Source: Topomyia yanbarensis (taxonomy: Eukaryota > Arthropoda > Insecta > Diptera > Culicidae). From it: a stretch of 64,000 bases of DNA. The stretch spans positions 412,682,044 through 412,746,043 of the forward strand of contig NC_080671.1 in assembly GCF_030247195.1 (NCBI RefSeq). Direction: 5' to 3'. This document shows positions 21,770 through 33,244 of the stretch, in pieces. Numbering within the stretch: position 1 is the first letter of the stretch; each line of letters opens with the position of its first letter. The notes under the pieces were generated by a model. The model did no database searches. It was not told where the DNA came from and worked only from the letters and a program-made list of their open reading frames with translations. A program made the translations under genes and the position numbers.

Positions 21770-22370
21770 CCAGTTGAGCTTCCTAGTTTTTCCAAAGGAA
21801 ACAGCTAAAATTCCAACCACCACTGCACTGATAAATGAACAATTCCGACGTCTTCAAGGAACCAAGCGTAGGTTGGCAAGAGACGGATATGTACAGAAGC
21901 AGTATACTGATTTTATGGATAAGTATCTGCAACAAGGTCAATGGTCGAAGAAGTTGCTACAGATTCGGTTAAATGGTGCTATTTTCCGTACCATCCAATG
22001 GTAAAAGATTCCAGTACCACTACCAAAGTACCGGTGGCATTCGATGCTTCCTGCCAGGCTTCTTCCGGGCTATCGGCAAACAACATGTTAATGGTGGGGT
22101 CAGTGATACAAGATGACCTCCGTTCTATTGTTCTGATAAAACAAATCATATTCGTGTCCGACGTGTGAAAAGATGTTTCGCAAAAAAAAGTTTACCCAGA
22201 AGATCGACCGCTGCAATGCAATGCCGCAACTCGCCTGCGGAGGAGATATCCACCTACGAATTCAAAACGGTTGCATATAGCACCAAGCCAGCGCCATTTT
22301 TAGCCACCAAATCGTTAAAAACAGCAGGAGCGGATGAAATTACAGCTATTGATTTGCGGGTTGGACTGGA
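21770..22370 (+). pseudogene. BEL/Pao reverse transcriptase N-terminal fragment
   Basis: Plus strand: FMDKYLQQGQW, then YHPMVKDSSTTTKVPVAFD, ASCQASSGLSANNMLMVGSV, IQDDLRSIVL and, after a frame change, STYEFKTVAYSTKPAPFLAT. This is the BEL/Pao pattern H-P-V-x-K-x-S-S-T-T-T-K-x-R-V-V-F-D-A-S followed by L-x-x-G-P-x-x-Q. It stops soon after the Y-x-x-x-x-V-x-Y-G-x-x-x-A-P-x-L-A segment; the rest of the polymerase is deleted. Confidence 0.75.
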
Positions 22371-22459
22371 ATTAATGACGTCTAGTTGAAGTTTTCGTTT
22401 ACGGAAGTGGTCATCGAACTGTCCCTGCGTACTAAATGGTTTCGAGGAAGTGTTAGCCA

Positions 22460-22700
22460 AGCGATCATTTCCGCTAACTTTGTCGGTGCTTGCAATAAAC
22501 TGCACGACGTTTCCCTCGATTACTTAAGGACAGCCATTATAACGAAATTGTGTCCAAGTAATTGGCCAAGAAATGGATTCAATGGCACTTCGGCCCACTG
22601 AATGCGCCACATTTTGGTGGTATTTGGGAGGCCGCAGTTTGATCAGCTGAAAATCATCTGCTAAAGCTTGAAGGCGAAACACCTGTGTACCCAGAGGACA
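22460..22700 (+). pseudogene. BEL/Pao integrase fragment
   Basis: NFVGACNKLHD, then (another frame) IQWHFGPLNAPHFGGIWEAA and PEDMDSS. In BEL/Pao integrases D-N-x-x-N-F-x-G-A is followed by W-x-F-x-P-P-x-x-P-H-x-G-G-x-W-E-x-x-V, with the catalytic glutamate in WEAAV. The piece follows the reverse transcriptase fragment almost directly, showing a deletion of more than a kilobase relative to a normal element. Confidence 0.75.
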
Positions 22701-22760
22701 TGGACTCGTCCAAGTTGAAGGATGTCTGAATTCACGCCCGCTTACACCCATGCCTGAACA

Positions 22761-24359
22761 TCCATTAGTCCCCGCACATTTTATAGTCGTATCAGATTGT
22801 TCCCGTACCAGATCTCACGTGTCTTCCCATCAACCGTCTTAATCTATGGTAACTTATTGTTAACGGAATGTTCCGAATATTTTATTAATTTGGAATAACG
22901 TCTTTTGAAAATGCAAGCTGTGATTACCGATATAGATATGCACCGGATGCGATTAATATACGATATATATTTCCACTGGTTCGTTGTTAGTTTCCCTACA
23001 TGAAACGGAACAATTCCGATTTAGTAAGTCCCTAAATATGATTTTCGATTAATGGCAAATGCTCCCCAATATTTCTTCAAAGTTCAAAATGTAAACAAGA
23101 GAGCCGTCACCTGTCAAGCTCAATGCTTTGCTTCGCAGAACAGTACACTATACAATTGAAATAACTTGTGACTCATACCTCAAACCCATTAGCTGGATTC
23201 TTTAATTCGAAAAGTCATGCACTCAACACACTACCGTATGTACCTTCATGAGTCTTTATTGAAATCCGTGGAAACTCACCAAACTGACGGAGCAGAAAGT
23301 TCTCTTTGCGCACGCTATGTGCGTCACAACTTGTGTCTAACAACATCTGCGATAGTACGGATACGTATGTACTTGAGGATGGACGATAATAATCAAATAC
23401 AGCGGAAAATCAATGAACCGGTTCAGAGTTCCCGCATACAACAGGAAACCCCTCATCGACCGTCATATCTTTCACTCCAGGATGTATTCAATTGCTTGCC
23501 TATAGCAATTGTGCTGCGTCATCGTTCGACATCGTCATGTAGTCTCGATGAGTACTCGCTGTCTAACGGAGGCAACCCCCTCCCCCCCCCCCCGCGCGAC
23601 ACTGTAAACAGACACTACTCACCATGACTTAGTGGGAATTAAAACCCAGCGAAGACGTTTGCGAAAAGCCAGCCGATGAGAGAACGATCCAATTTCGATT
23701 CAGTGTCACGAAATTTAACCTTCAAGGCTTGTTGAAACCCAATACAAAAGTTCGGATCGAACCGAAATCCCAAATTTTCCGACTATAAAGATAAACGAGT
23801 CCGAGACTAAGTCAATAGAACCGATTAATTGCTTTTTTTGTTTGTCATCACTCTGAGGTAGCCGCTTGCTTTGTGGAGCATCGCGGCAACCTAATACACG
23901 TCGAATGTATATAATACATATTTCGGAACAAGAGCCACAACACAAAATCTCTGCTCGGTCGATTTTCCAACGACAGCTTTGCAATTGCAACATACCGCGT
24001 GTGTGCGTGCTAATTCGGATTGTAAACTTTGCCCCTTGTGATGGATGGGTATTGTAGTTTCCACGGTTTCATCGGTGTATAGGATCGCTAACTGCTAAGT
24101 GAATGAATCGCGGGGTTCGTTTTTAAGCTATTCGTTGTGCCGTGATGTACTAATTAGAACGAATATACTGACAACAGTTTGTTGGTTGGGACAGGGAATG
24201 GGCGATCGGTTGGACGTATAACAGATTCATTTCCAATTGAAGTAATTTTTCCCTTCACTGGCAATTCGTAATTCTGTGTCAATCGGATGTATCCTATTAG
24301 ATGGGAAAATCGGAACATTTTTGTTTTGAAATGGCATATTTAGGTTGCGTGGGACTTAA
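22761..24359. other. No supported gene
   Basis: Unassigned. A 136-codon plus frame (23217-23627) has no recognisable domain. A C tract sits at about 23579-23594. Confidence 0.4.
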
Positions 24360-24360
24360 T

Positions 24361-24511
24361 AGGGGCCCTTACACAAGCGATAAAAGTGTCATTACTAAGT
24401 AATGACATTACTGGAATCGTGTGGGAATTCCGTCAATACCCGCCTTACACGACCATTAAAAGTGACATTACCGATCAGTAATGACAATACTACCGCTGTG
24501 TAGGGGTCCCT
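24361..24511. mobile_element. 150-bp MITE with GGGGCCCTTACACA ends
   Basis: Left end GGGGCCCTTACACAAGCG; right end on the complementary strand GGGACCCCTACACAGCGG. Homology continues inward to GTCATTAC at both sides, giving inverted repeats of about 33 bp. Both ends are bounded by TA, consistent with a TA duplication. Inside, GTCATTACTAAGTAATGAC forms a near-perfect palindrome next to each end. It has no coding capacity. Confidence 0.8.
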
Positions 24512-25225
24512 AGTGAGTGGTGGAAGTGCATAATTACAGCTGATTACAACCGTAATTACAGTATTGATAATTGTAAACGTTTTCCAAATTGGCAGGTCTA
24601 CAATTAATAGATGTTTAAAAGGTTAGACTGCTTTATTTGTTCGCGTGCAGCCAATGTTAGTCGGAAGTTGTCAATTTTCCTGACAAAATAAACAACACAC
24701 CCAGTTCGATGAGTTGTACATTTTCTACAATATTCAATGGAATGTTATTCCGAGTCTGGAACGGAAGATTTGATTGGATACAGGGCAATGAGCCCATAAT
24801 TTTACTATCTGCTTACTGACTCCTCATACACGTACCTCCTTTTTGTCGCAAAATCACTCCGCAAGATTTTAGTTCCTGGTTGTTCGGCACGAATTGTTCG
24901 CACAAGATAATGCAAAACATTGTTCATTGGTTCTGCTTCAATGAGGTATATATAGGTGTGGTAGAAAACACGGTTTGCTAGTGTTGGCAACCAAAAATAT
25001 GTAAACAATCCAGAAGTACAACGGGTCGACGTCATAGCCTTCACACGATTCAATGGGAGCGGAACGAACGGTATGACGAAAGCAAGCCGATTTATTCTGT
25101 GATCACTCACACCACTTATGTAAGATTAATCTTACGAATACCAAAGTACCATCTTCGCCATACTTGTATATACGACATTGGCTCTGCTTAGCTTAGCTGT
25201 CAAGTTTTGATTTCACTGAAACGGT
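24512..25225. other. No supported gene
   Basis: A 101-codon minus-strand frame (24805-25110) is unrecognised. Nothing else stands out. Confidence 0.4.
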
Positions 25226-25269
25226 TGTTCTCAACGTTGTTGATGATTATGGCAAGTAACACAAGGCTC

Positions 25270-25540
25270 GTGCTCTACTCGACTCTGCGTCAATGGCCAA
25301 CTTTATCTCGAGTTTCTCCTTTTGAAGCAGCCATCCGCAGAGTTGCCAACCATTTCGGTTGATACGTCGGCCTGCAAATTTCCGTACGTTGGTGGATTAG
25401 CAGATCCACGATTCCATGCCTCAGGATGGATTGATCTCGCCAACGGAAGAGAGGCTTTCAGGCAACTTCAAACCGGCACGAAAATCTCACTCGGTACCGG
25501 TTTTCAGTGGGTAGTTGAAACGCAATTCGGATGAGCGGTC
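25270..25540 (+). pseudogene. BEL/Pao protease fragment
   Basis: ARALLDSASMANFIS at about 25269-25313 has the active-site D-S of retroviral-type proteases (usually L-D-S-G-S; here the G is replaced by A). In the next frame come VGGLADPRFHASGWIDL and TGTKISLGTGFQWVVETQFG. These match the BEL/Pao protease end, L-A-D-P-x-F-x-x-P-G-x-I-D-x-L-L-G-A. A frame change lies between the two parts and the G-to-A change at the active site would also harm it. Confidence 0.75.
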
Positions 25541-25739
25541 TCTGGTTCCGCGTCCAATGACCCTACCTGCATTTCCCGAATTTGCAACCTCTCCATTACC
25601 GATGAAGATTTGGAAGCCGCACTTCAGAAGTTTTGGAAGTCCGCACAATCTCCAGAAGCAAACCGATGTGAAGAGTTGTACACTGGTACAGTCAAGCGTG
25701 AATCGACTTGAAGGTACGTTGTACGTTTCTTCGTATTGA

Positions 25740-26452
25740 AGATCTAGAAGCCTTACTGGGGTTCAACAGAGCTATCACAAAACCCCGTTTTCGTAGCCAG
25801 GAGTGCTGTTTCCATCGATATCCTGCAATCAAGGAATCCTATCACCGCTTCATGGACGAGTAGCTTCAGCTCGGTCACTTGCGAAGGCTATATGAGCCTG
25901 CAAATGACGTAAAGGCTCACTCTTCCACATCACCCGGTGTTCAAGAAGTCGAGCACTACGACGATTAGGCCCGTGTACGCCGCATCCTACAAAATGGAAT
26001 CAGGATGTTCGCCGAACGACCTGCTTCTGGTCGGACCCGTAGTTCAGCAAGATCTACTCTCCAACGTGATAAGATTTCGAACGCATCACATCGCTCTGGT
26101 TGCGGGCATCGAGAAGATGTACCAACAAGTGATCCTCCATCCCGATGATCGGTTGTTTCATCGAATTCTTGGGCGTACAGGCCCAGACGAACCCTTCACT
26201 ACGTATGAACTGCAGATAGTAACTTATGAAACAGCAAGCGCTCCGTATCTAGCTACGCGTTCTCTGTAGTAGATTGCACAGGATACCAGGCAGTCGTATC
26301 TAGCTGGGAGTGGATCAGTTAAGGAACATTTCTACGTCGACACATTCTTTCTGGTGTGCCGAACGTAGAATCTACCATCAAGTTGCGTCGTGGGGCGTCG
26401 GTAATGCTAGATTCCGCTGGATTATCGATATACCAAGAAATGAGGATATACC
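25740..26452 (+). pseudogene. BEL/Pao reverse transcriptase fragment
   Basis: Motifs on the plus strand: DLEALLGFNRAITKPRFRSQ, SYHRFMDE (then a stop), FKKSSTTTIRPVYAASYK, NDLLLVGPVVQQDLLS, GIEKMYQQVILHPDDR and, in changed frames, HFYVD (the Y-V-D-D catalytic region, here decayed) and VESTIKLRR. The order and spacing fit BEL/Pao. The N-E-D-I-P reading at the end is cut by the MITE and picks up again at 27215. Confidence 0.75.
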
Positions 26453-27214
26453 GTCGCTGTTGTGCTATCTTATGACAAACGCCATTTTGGGGTAAACTGA
26501 GTTAGACATTACTTGTTTGAAAATTCTCTACAAAGTGGCGTTTTCAGAATTTTGAAATTCTACTTGGTTACTTAGATATAGCGAGAAACATGATGAGAAA
26601 TTGTGAGTTTTTTGCTTCAAATCACTGTATCTAGGGATTTGCTGAAGTTATATTGAAGTTTTAGATGTTTTTATGTGTGAAAATGTCTGAGAAATGCAAT
26701 GGAATAAACATTTTCAAAAGAAAATTACACGAGTTGCGAGAAAAACACAGTTTTAGTTTTAAACTGGAAATAAAGCATATTTGGCAACACTGAAATCAAA
26801 AATAAATTTTTTTTTCTAGATTTCCTGACTCATTTCCTTCAAAATGCATTTCACCGATTTTTTATAAACCATATGAACGCAAAGATATGAATAAAAGTTA
26901 AAAATTGTTGATTTTTTTCTATGGAAAATTGTCCATGCATGATTATGACACGTCATACAAATTTTGCCATCAATACACGCCTATGACACGTGTGAGTGCG
27001 ACTTTTGTTTACATTCATAGTAAAAACTCGCAACATAGTCAACCGATCTTCATAATATTTGAGAGATTAATGCAGAATAGATAGAAGCATCAATTGTCTT
27101 CTTTGGATTGTTTATACCATTTATAAGTTTCAAGATATTGAATCACAAACTTTAAAAATCGTTTTTCTCGAAATGTGCTAAATGGCGCTTGTCATAAGAT
27201 AGCACAACAGCGAC
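26453..27214. mobile_element. 762-bp MITE with long terminal inverted repeats
   Basis: The left end GTCGCTGTTGTGCTATCTTA is repeated exactly, as reverse complement, at the right end. The match runs inward for about 35 bp (through GACAA and GCCATTT, with a single difference). The flanks are GATATACC (26445-26452) at the left and GATACC (27215-27220) at the right, an 8-bp target duplication whose right copy seems to have lost TA. The host BEL reading frame (N-E-D-I-P, then L-N-D) is restored when the element is removed, confirming the borders. No open frame inside is convincing. An 8-bp duplication suggests a hAT- or Mutator-type helper. Confidence 0.85.
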
Positions 27215-27610
27215 GATACCACTTAATGATCTATCAATCCCGCCATTCCACAATCTATAGGATGACCAGACCGTCTCCACGCTTGACCTCATTTGGGAAC
27301 CGGTTTAAGGTTCAGTTGCCGCTAACCGGTTTAACATTCTGTTGCCGCTAACCGCACCCCTCCTGACGAAACGTAAGGTGATGTCGTACATCGCCCAAAT
27401 CTTTGATCCGCTCGGATTCATGAGTCCAACGATCACTAAAGCTAAACTCTGGGTTCTGAAGCAGAATGACGAAGCATGTGAATGGAACACGCCGCTCACA
27501 CCAATACTCCAAGAAGAATAGAAACTGTACCATAATACACTCCACCTGTTGCGTGAAGTTCGCGTACCCCGCTTCATTTCAATGTCCGAAGCCGTCAATA
27601 TGCAACTTCA
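27215..27610 (+). pseudogene. BEL/Pao post-RT (connection/RNase H) fragment
   Basis: Plus strand: STLDLIWEP, then LLTKRKVMSYIAQIFDPLGF, SPTITKAKLW and REVRVPRFI. In BEL/Pao polyproteins (S/T)-K-R-x-x-L-S-x-I-A-x-x-F-D-P-L-G-x-x-x-P is a highly typical block. A 27-bp segment (CCGGTTTAA ... TTGCCGCTAA) is tandemly duplicated near 27300-27350. It continues the reading interrupted by the MITE and decays before the RNase H core. Confidence 0.8.
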
Positions 27611-27739
27611 CTTTGTTTGAACAATTATTTTAAGGGAATGTTTCTGATTACCCGGTCGCTTTTTGTGCTTAGCTATAGATTATGTGGACTCTCCACACAA
27701 TAGGTACACAATTAAACTTTGGGTCTTATTGCTACATTG

Positions 27740-28215
27740 GCTCATTTGCTTGTATTTAGTGCAATGCATGCCACGCGTGTCATAGCCGGACAAACAGACG
27801 TAAATATACACCAAAGGTCAACTGATACGAGCTTGAAGGAACGTACTATTTTACCCCGTCCTTTGTGATTGGCATTCAAAATGTTTGCTTAACGGAGCAA
27901 GGGGCCTTTGAAACAGTCAAACCTAATAGATCCACGCATGGAACACTCGAATCGATGACTACGCCGTCGATCTCAACTTTATGGGTGGGTATGTAGACGC
28001 GGTAATCCTTCATATTAACTTGTCAACCGTAATGTCATTTTCTTGCTATCGACGGGGTATCGCAAATTTGAGCTCATTTGGACGCATTTCTGTCACGGCT
28101 GAATATTTCTGCGGTTTTTCGAAATCTTTAGAATACTCAGAGGATTCTTCGAAAACAAATCTTGTTCGACATCCATTTTACCAACAGCTGTGTCTTTTTT
28201 TCAGGCGAGCTCATT
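27740..28215 (-). pseudogene. Second dead ORF1 fragment of an I-clade element
   Basis: Minus strand, from about 28180 downward: NPLSILKISK, then YSAVTEMRPNELKF, then (frame changes) DYRVYIPTHKVEIDGVVIDS and SSSYQLTF ... LRLFVRL. These line up one after another with ORF1 of the I-clade elements (VNILKLSR, YSAVTEISKIRPDKLRV, YRVYIPASRVEVSGVVSD, SYRVTFAG, LPVRLFVPRV). At least three frame changes and several stops are present, so it is a dead relic. It ends about where the zinc knuckles would begin. Confidence 0.7.
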
Positions 28216-28636
28216 TGCTCCATGGTAAAAAATCGTAATACGAAGGAAGAGACCAAAATTGAGGGAGATATAAGAAAGTGAATGACGAGAGAGTAAAGTA
28301 ACAATGTGGTCAACTATCTTTACTCGTATGACTGGCTGCCAGGCATCGTAATTCTCACTCACTCACGCGAGAAGGAGCTTATTCGATGTCCAACTTTTAC
28401 AGCATAAGATGAGTCGCAAAATTCTCCATCTCCACAAATAGCGTGAGAATAAGGAAGGGGTATAACATTTTGTTTTCGTGGAAATAAATTAAAGTTTCAA
28501 AATATACACTTCATTACCAAGAAAACCAACAAATAAGTACGATAGGCTTGTTTCGTCGTGTTCTGGTATAGTGCCTGCAAGGCAGCGAGTGCGAAATGGC
28601 TACCGTGATAAATTCATTCGCTCCGGTGGATTTGTT
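28216..28636. other. No supported gene
   Basis: Only short simple-sequence tracts (such as CACTCACTCACGCGAG near 28360) were noticed. Confidence 0.4.
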
Positions 28637-28798
28637 TCATTTTGATTAGAGATGTTTTAACCTTATGCTCATTCGCCTCTTTCGGGTTAGGAAAATCTCT
28701 ACAGCATAATTTCTAACCCTATGTGCGGGATTGAGAATCAAACCCAGGTGAGCTGCGTACAAGGTAATCGATTTAGCAACTACGCTATGCCCGTCCCC
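28637..28798 (-). mobile_element. tRNA-derived SINE (Feilai-like), diverged copy
   Basis: On the minus strand it starts GGGGACGGGCATAGCGTAGT, carries an A-box-like TAGCGTAGTTGC and a B-box-like GGGTTTGATTCTC, then CCCGCACATAGGGTTAGAAA, and ends A-rich near 28637. It is the same family as 52279-52448, with many substitutions. Such elements are transcribed by RNA polymerase III and moved by another element's reverse transcriptase. Confidence 0.85.
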
Positions 28799-29054
28799 TA
28801 CTTATTTAAATTTTATTTATCCGATGAAATATTGTTTAGTATTTATCCGGAGAAATTCTGCAAAATAACAATAACTTTTCGTGTGAAAATGTGAGTTTTT
28901 TTTATCGCAGTGCCAAATTATCCGGGCTCATTTACTCATATGAGTGATAATTGCAATGCTTGCTGGCTGCTACTATGCGAAATTCCCAAACAGAAAAAAT
29001 TTAGCCTTTTTTATTAACGACTTATAGTGAGTCAGACCTATGCTGTCGGCTCCG

Positions 29055-29320
29055 ACAGAATAGGTCATTAAATTGACTTTACGCTTGTCCGGACATGCCG
29101 CAGACTCAGGTGATTCGCATTTAATGCCAAAAGATCCTGACTACTGCGCTGCAGAAGACAAAAAGCTAAGTAACCGGGAAACTCTAAGCTTGTTCATTGA
29201 CCCTACTCCACGCTTTTCTAAACTTTCTTACTTCAAATCCTTGCTCTCCCTTGAGTACTATGGCTCTTAATATTTGAAAAATACTTCACCTTCCAGTCCC
29301 TTGCTAATTATATGTCGTTA
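29055..29320 (+). repeat. Copy of the 20.9-21.1 kb repeat, without hairpin
   Basis: Matches 20860-21100: ACGCTTGTCCGGACATGCCG, TGATTCGCA, CGCTTTTCTAAACTTTCT, TCTCCCTTGAGTACT and ACTTCACCTTCCAGTCCCTT. It carries one arm only of the inverted duplication seen at 20.75-20.96 kb. Non-coding. Confidence 0.8.
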
Positions 29321-30897
29321 CAATATAGAAAAAATTTAGGACAAAATCTATCTATCTATCCCCAGTAACTAATACCAACTGAATGCTAGCTTTGCAATTG
29401 CAGCATACCCCGTCTAACTAGAATTAAGTTAGTTTTAGTTACTGACGAGGAGATTCCGAAACAAGAATTTTGGACAAGACCAAACCAAGAGGACACAAGT
29501 CCCAACATCAAGTTTCGGAATTTTGCATAGTTTCAGGCGTTTTTGAACCAAAATAACGGTTTCGGTTTGCATTTCTATCTTTTCGATCAGGGAAATGATA
29601 AGAAGACACGGCAAGGCACAAATCCCCGACAACATTCTTGGCGCGTGCCATTTGAGCCAATATATTTTGATTCCTAAAGTACAAACTTGCCACACTATAA
29701 TTTCTATAAAATATCCATAGCATGAAAAATGTAAAAAATGAAATATCCCACACATGAAAGAAATGATTGGATAAATGAGAGTTACTTGATTATGGGGTGT
29801 GTTGAAATGTTCGTAAAAATTACTGCTCTTAAGAAAGTACGAAAAAATATCAAAAAATCTAAGCTATGACCGTTTTCTTACCCCATTTATGCCCATGTTA
29901 TTTGTGGAAGCACCGTTTTTAAACAGCTGTAACTTTTGATTGAAGCAAAGTTTGCTCACAAAAACAAGTAAGGCTAATAAATATGACTATTGCCTTTCAT
30001 TTGAGTACTAACACTTACAAGGATCAGCTCTAGAACTGAAGTTATTGCAGTTAGTCTGATTGGATTCCAATGGAGCAGTGCTGCCAGGGACAGTTTACGT
30101 TGACGACGAAAAATGATTTTTTCATATATCTTCGATATTTTGCAATATTATTGAAAATTGATAAAACATTAATTTAGAGTGCCTTTGGCCACGTTTTCCG
30201 TGCAAGTGGACTACTGTAAATATTCTAGGAGAATTGTATTGAGCATTGGAAGGTAAAAATTGAGCAGCTTCTAGCACTGCGAGGGAAGCACCTATGGATA
30301 TGAAAAATGACTTTTTGTGTTTCTTGACCCCACCGTTTTCAGTTAAGTTTTTAGTTTTCAAATACGAGGGAAGTTATAAGAAACGCTTTCATTGACGTTA
30401 TACACATATTTCTTCCTTATTCTAACGGATCCCTTGTGCACATGGGACAATTGTACATAGAATGGCTGTAAAAAGATTCCAGCATTTTTATATCTAAATA
30501 AATATTAAATAAATCTAAATAAATATTGTATACAATGAAAGAAAATATTAAAAAATTGATTTACCTAAAGAAATCCAAATGACGATCTTGACTCAATAAA
30601 AGAAGCGATAGCTGTGGTTTGGTAAATGTTGAACGTTTCAATTCAGTACTGTCTCATAACTCACGAATATCCCACACAAACTATACGATTTTAGCAATTT
30701 TTGTACCATTCCACATGCTCGAACTTTACCTGTTAGTTTTCTTATCAAACGTTGTACAGTTATTTTTGCATTTTATCGTATTCACTCAAACTCCAGCCAC
30801 TTACAACCACTTTTTACTTGCTGGACGACAGTCTTCCCATGAACATCGACAAGTTTGCACCCGTGCACAAAATTTCGTGCACGCTTTGAACCTTAAA
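29321..30897. other. No supported gene
   Basis: AT-rich. Frames on the minus strand (29435-29755, 30122-30361) have no recognisable motif. Confidence 0.4.
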
Positions 30898-31395
30898 CAT
30901 GCCTTGCCTTTGTGTACAGGCAACACCGAACGATGTGCAAACTTATGGGATTGATTGACACCGGTGTAGTGGAGTGCACTGGTTTTACACTATTTTTGCA
31001 CTTTCTAGCAGAAGTGCAGAAAACTGGATATGTTCCATTGACACTTCTGCCAGAAAGTGTAAAACAGTGCACTCCACTAGACCGGTGCACATCAATCGAA
31101 AATCCCATTAGGTTTAAACACCGTGTGCGTACATAAGAAAGGCAACCACAAAACAGAATGAGTCAATGCTAGTGAAGATGAGTGAGAGAAACAGAAAACT
31201 AGTATCAAAAAACCTGTGTGTACGAACACCGCGTACGTACATGGGGTTCGGTGGTGCAGACGAACATGTGCTCGTGTTTTGGTACGCATTAGCGCGTTCG
31301 AGTTTGCACACGAAATGTGGGTATAAGATGAGCACAGAACTTGAGCGAACATGGTGTACGGTGTTCATTTGGGAAGACTGCTGGACGAAGCTCCG
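30825..31395. repeat. Long imperfect palindrome
   Basis: Core arms: TAGTGGAGTGCACTG (about 30967) against CAGTGCACTCCACTA (about 31066), with matching AGTGTAAAAC and CAGAAGTG blocks towards the centre. Homology extends outward: GCCTTGCCTTTGTGTAC at the left against GTACATAAGAAAGGCAA at the right, and CAGTCTTCCCATGAACA (about 30830) against TGTTCATTTGGGAAGACTG (about 31363). The right arm carries about 150 bp that the left lacks. Probably a decayed foldback element; class unknown. Confidence 0.7.
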
Positions 31396-33240
31396 ATAAA
31401 ATTGGTGCATATTTCTCGTTCAGCACAAAATTTACATTGTTTTCCTCGTACCAAGCGTAGTGGTAGGATACCAAAGCGGACCATAATAGAGTTGAATCGC
31501 TGTGCTTCCTTTCACATGGCAAGAGTCGCATCCTAAGACGACAGTCTCTGTCTATCTCAACATTTATTGTTGAAGAAGTGATTTTTAAAGGACGAATTTC
31601 ACCACATTCGTAAATCGCATGTTAGATCAAAATTTTCTTGGCAAATATCGACATGAACCATGGGACCGAAATATCCCTGCCAAACAAGTTGACGGAAGTC
31701 AGTCTTGAAGCAAGTTTCGCTTCCATGTAACGCGTTTTAGTGAGCAACTGCGTGTATAGTTTTGTGCACGGTATTTATGATGACATTTTGCTTCCTACGT
31801 AGTTGAAAACGTTTCACGATTTTGTGGATAAAATAAATTAGACATTTTGAAACTACTATGTTTTATTGGTGCTTGAATTCTTGAGTACCCAATCAGTGAA
31901 GCCGCACTTTTAGAAAAACATCTGAATTTATTAAAATGATTATTATGTAACATACCGAGACATGAAATAAAAATGAAACATCCACATCAATATATTTTTG
32001 AGAACTCCTATAGCAATCGAAAGCAAATAAGTGCCCCTGCTACATGCTGCTGCTAAAATCAAAGTTACCTAATGCAAGATCCCACTATATTTGCCCCAAT
32101 GAAAAATCATTCTAGACGCCACCAATATTAGATGCTTCGCCAACAACCATTAGAACCACAGAACGTAAATGTAGAATGAATCATCAGTTCATTTTCCTAG
32201 ACCGGAAAAAAACCCACTGATCGGAGCTAATTATTGACCGGCCACAAGGTCAACTATTGTCTGACGGCTGCCATATATTTGCACCTCATCAGAACGAATC
32301 GAAGCTTCTGCATATATGAGGAAATGAAACAGATACCTTTAACTATTTCAATTAATCCATTGCAGATCGAGAAAAGCTGCCCGCTTTCAAGGTGGCGCTT
32401 CCTCGATGGCAGCAGCGTAACAAACAACCATCCAGTAAGAGAAATCCGACCGCTCACGCTGCCGGTGATGGCGACGACCGAACGAGCGACAAGTCAACAA
32501 CATGTAGGTATTGCTTGTTCAGTGAAGAGCTCCAAGTGTTGCAGCTAAACCTGCCAACTGATGCGTTCAGCGCTCACAGTACAGTGAGTTATTTTCCTTT
32601 CGATCGCAGCTTGAAGACCTTCGGCGCGCGATTTGCGTTCAAGTTCATGACTCACTGCATAACTACCGGCGCGGGGCCGTGCTGTGTCGTGCCGTGCCAT
32701 TGTCGGAAAATTTATTTCGCCTCCAGTGGCAATATTTTTCCGCAGCTTCGTTCGATGATTTCTTCTGCAACTCAGTGAACATCGCTGGACCCGCCCTGGT
32801 TCGAGACCCGCATCCGACAATGGCTCTTGGCGCAGTTGCATTCAATCGAACTGGTATGCAATAAATCATGTGATCGTGTGGTTCCCCGCCGCGCCCCAGA
32901 GGAGGAAGCGCAATTTCTCATTTCTCGATTATAGTTTTTTCATCTCATACAGTGACACCCTCCGATTATCACCGGACGGATGGGCGGGAACTTCGATTGC
33001 AGGACGCGACCTTATTGTTCAAGAAATTGTAGCTTAGTGAGAGATTAATCGATTGAACGATTTGCTTTAAATCATTCTAGGAAGGTTATTGTTCAGTAGA
33101 GTTATAAGTAATAACATTGGCTCGGCGAAATGAATATGAGAAAATTGTGGCACTCGAATTTGGTCAGCCAGTAACTTTAAAGCATCCAATGTCGTATCCC
33201 ATTTCAATAAACTTATACTTAATAGTTTTGCAAAACGCTA
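31396..33240. other. No supported gene; GC-richer island at 32.37-32.93 kb
   Basis: 32370-32930 has clearly higher GC than its surroundings and is not obviously repetitive. It might include a host exon or promoter. The open frames there (32392-32778 plus, 32545-32841 minus) overlap on opposite strands and neither is recognisable. Confidence 0.3.
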
Positions 33241-33244
33241 TCTT

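Larger units (their letters stand above)
20206..22760 (+). mobile_element. BEL/Pao LTR-retrotransposon remnant 1, internally deleted
   Basis: Plus-strand pieces appear in the right order for a BEL/Pao element: gag (about 20340-20740 and 21170-21660), start of reverse transcriptase (about 21780-22360) and part of the integrase (about 22470-22660). The protease, most of the reverse transcriptase, the RNase H and the integrase N-terminus are missing, so the internal part has collapsed. Frequent frame changes and stops show it is long dead. No LTR pair could be identified at either side. Confidence 0.75.
25226..27620 (+). mobile_element. BEL/Pao LTR-retrotransposon remnant 2
   Basis: Plus-strand pieces in order: aspartic protease (25270-25540), linker, reverse transcriptase (25740-26452) and the start of the connection/RNase H region (27215-27610). 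A 762-bp MITE is inserted between the last two. Stops and frame changes are scattered throughout. The gag, integrase and LTRs are not seen. It is a different, more complete pol segment than remnant 1. Confidence 0.8.

Noticed and set aside
23217..23627. 136-codon plus frame as a gene
   Set aside because: No domain, ends in a C tract, no supporting context.
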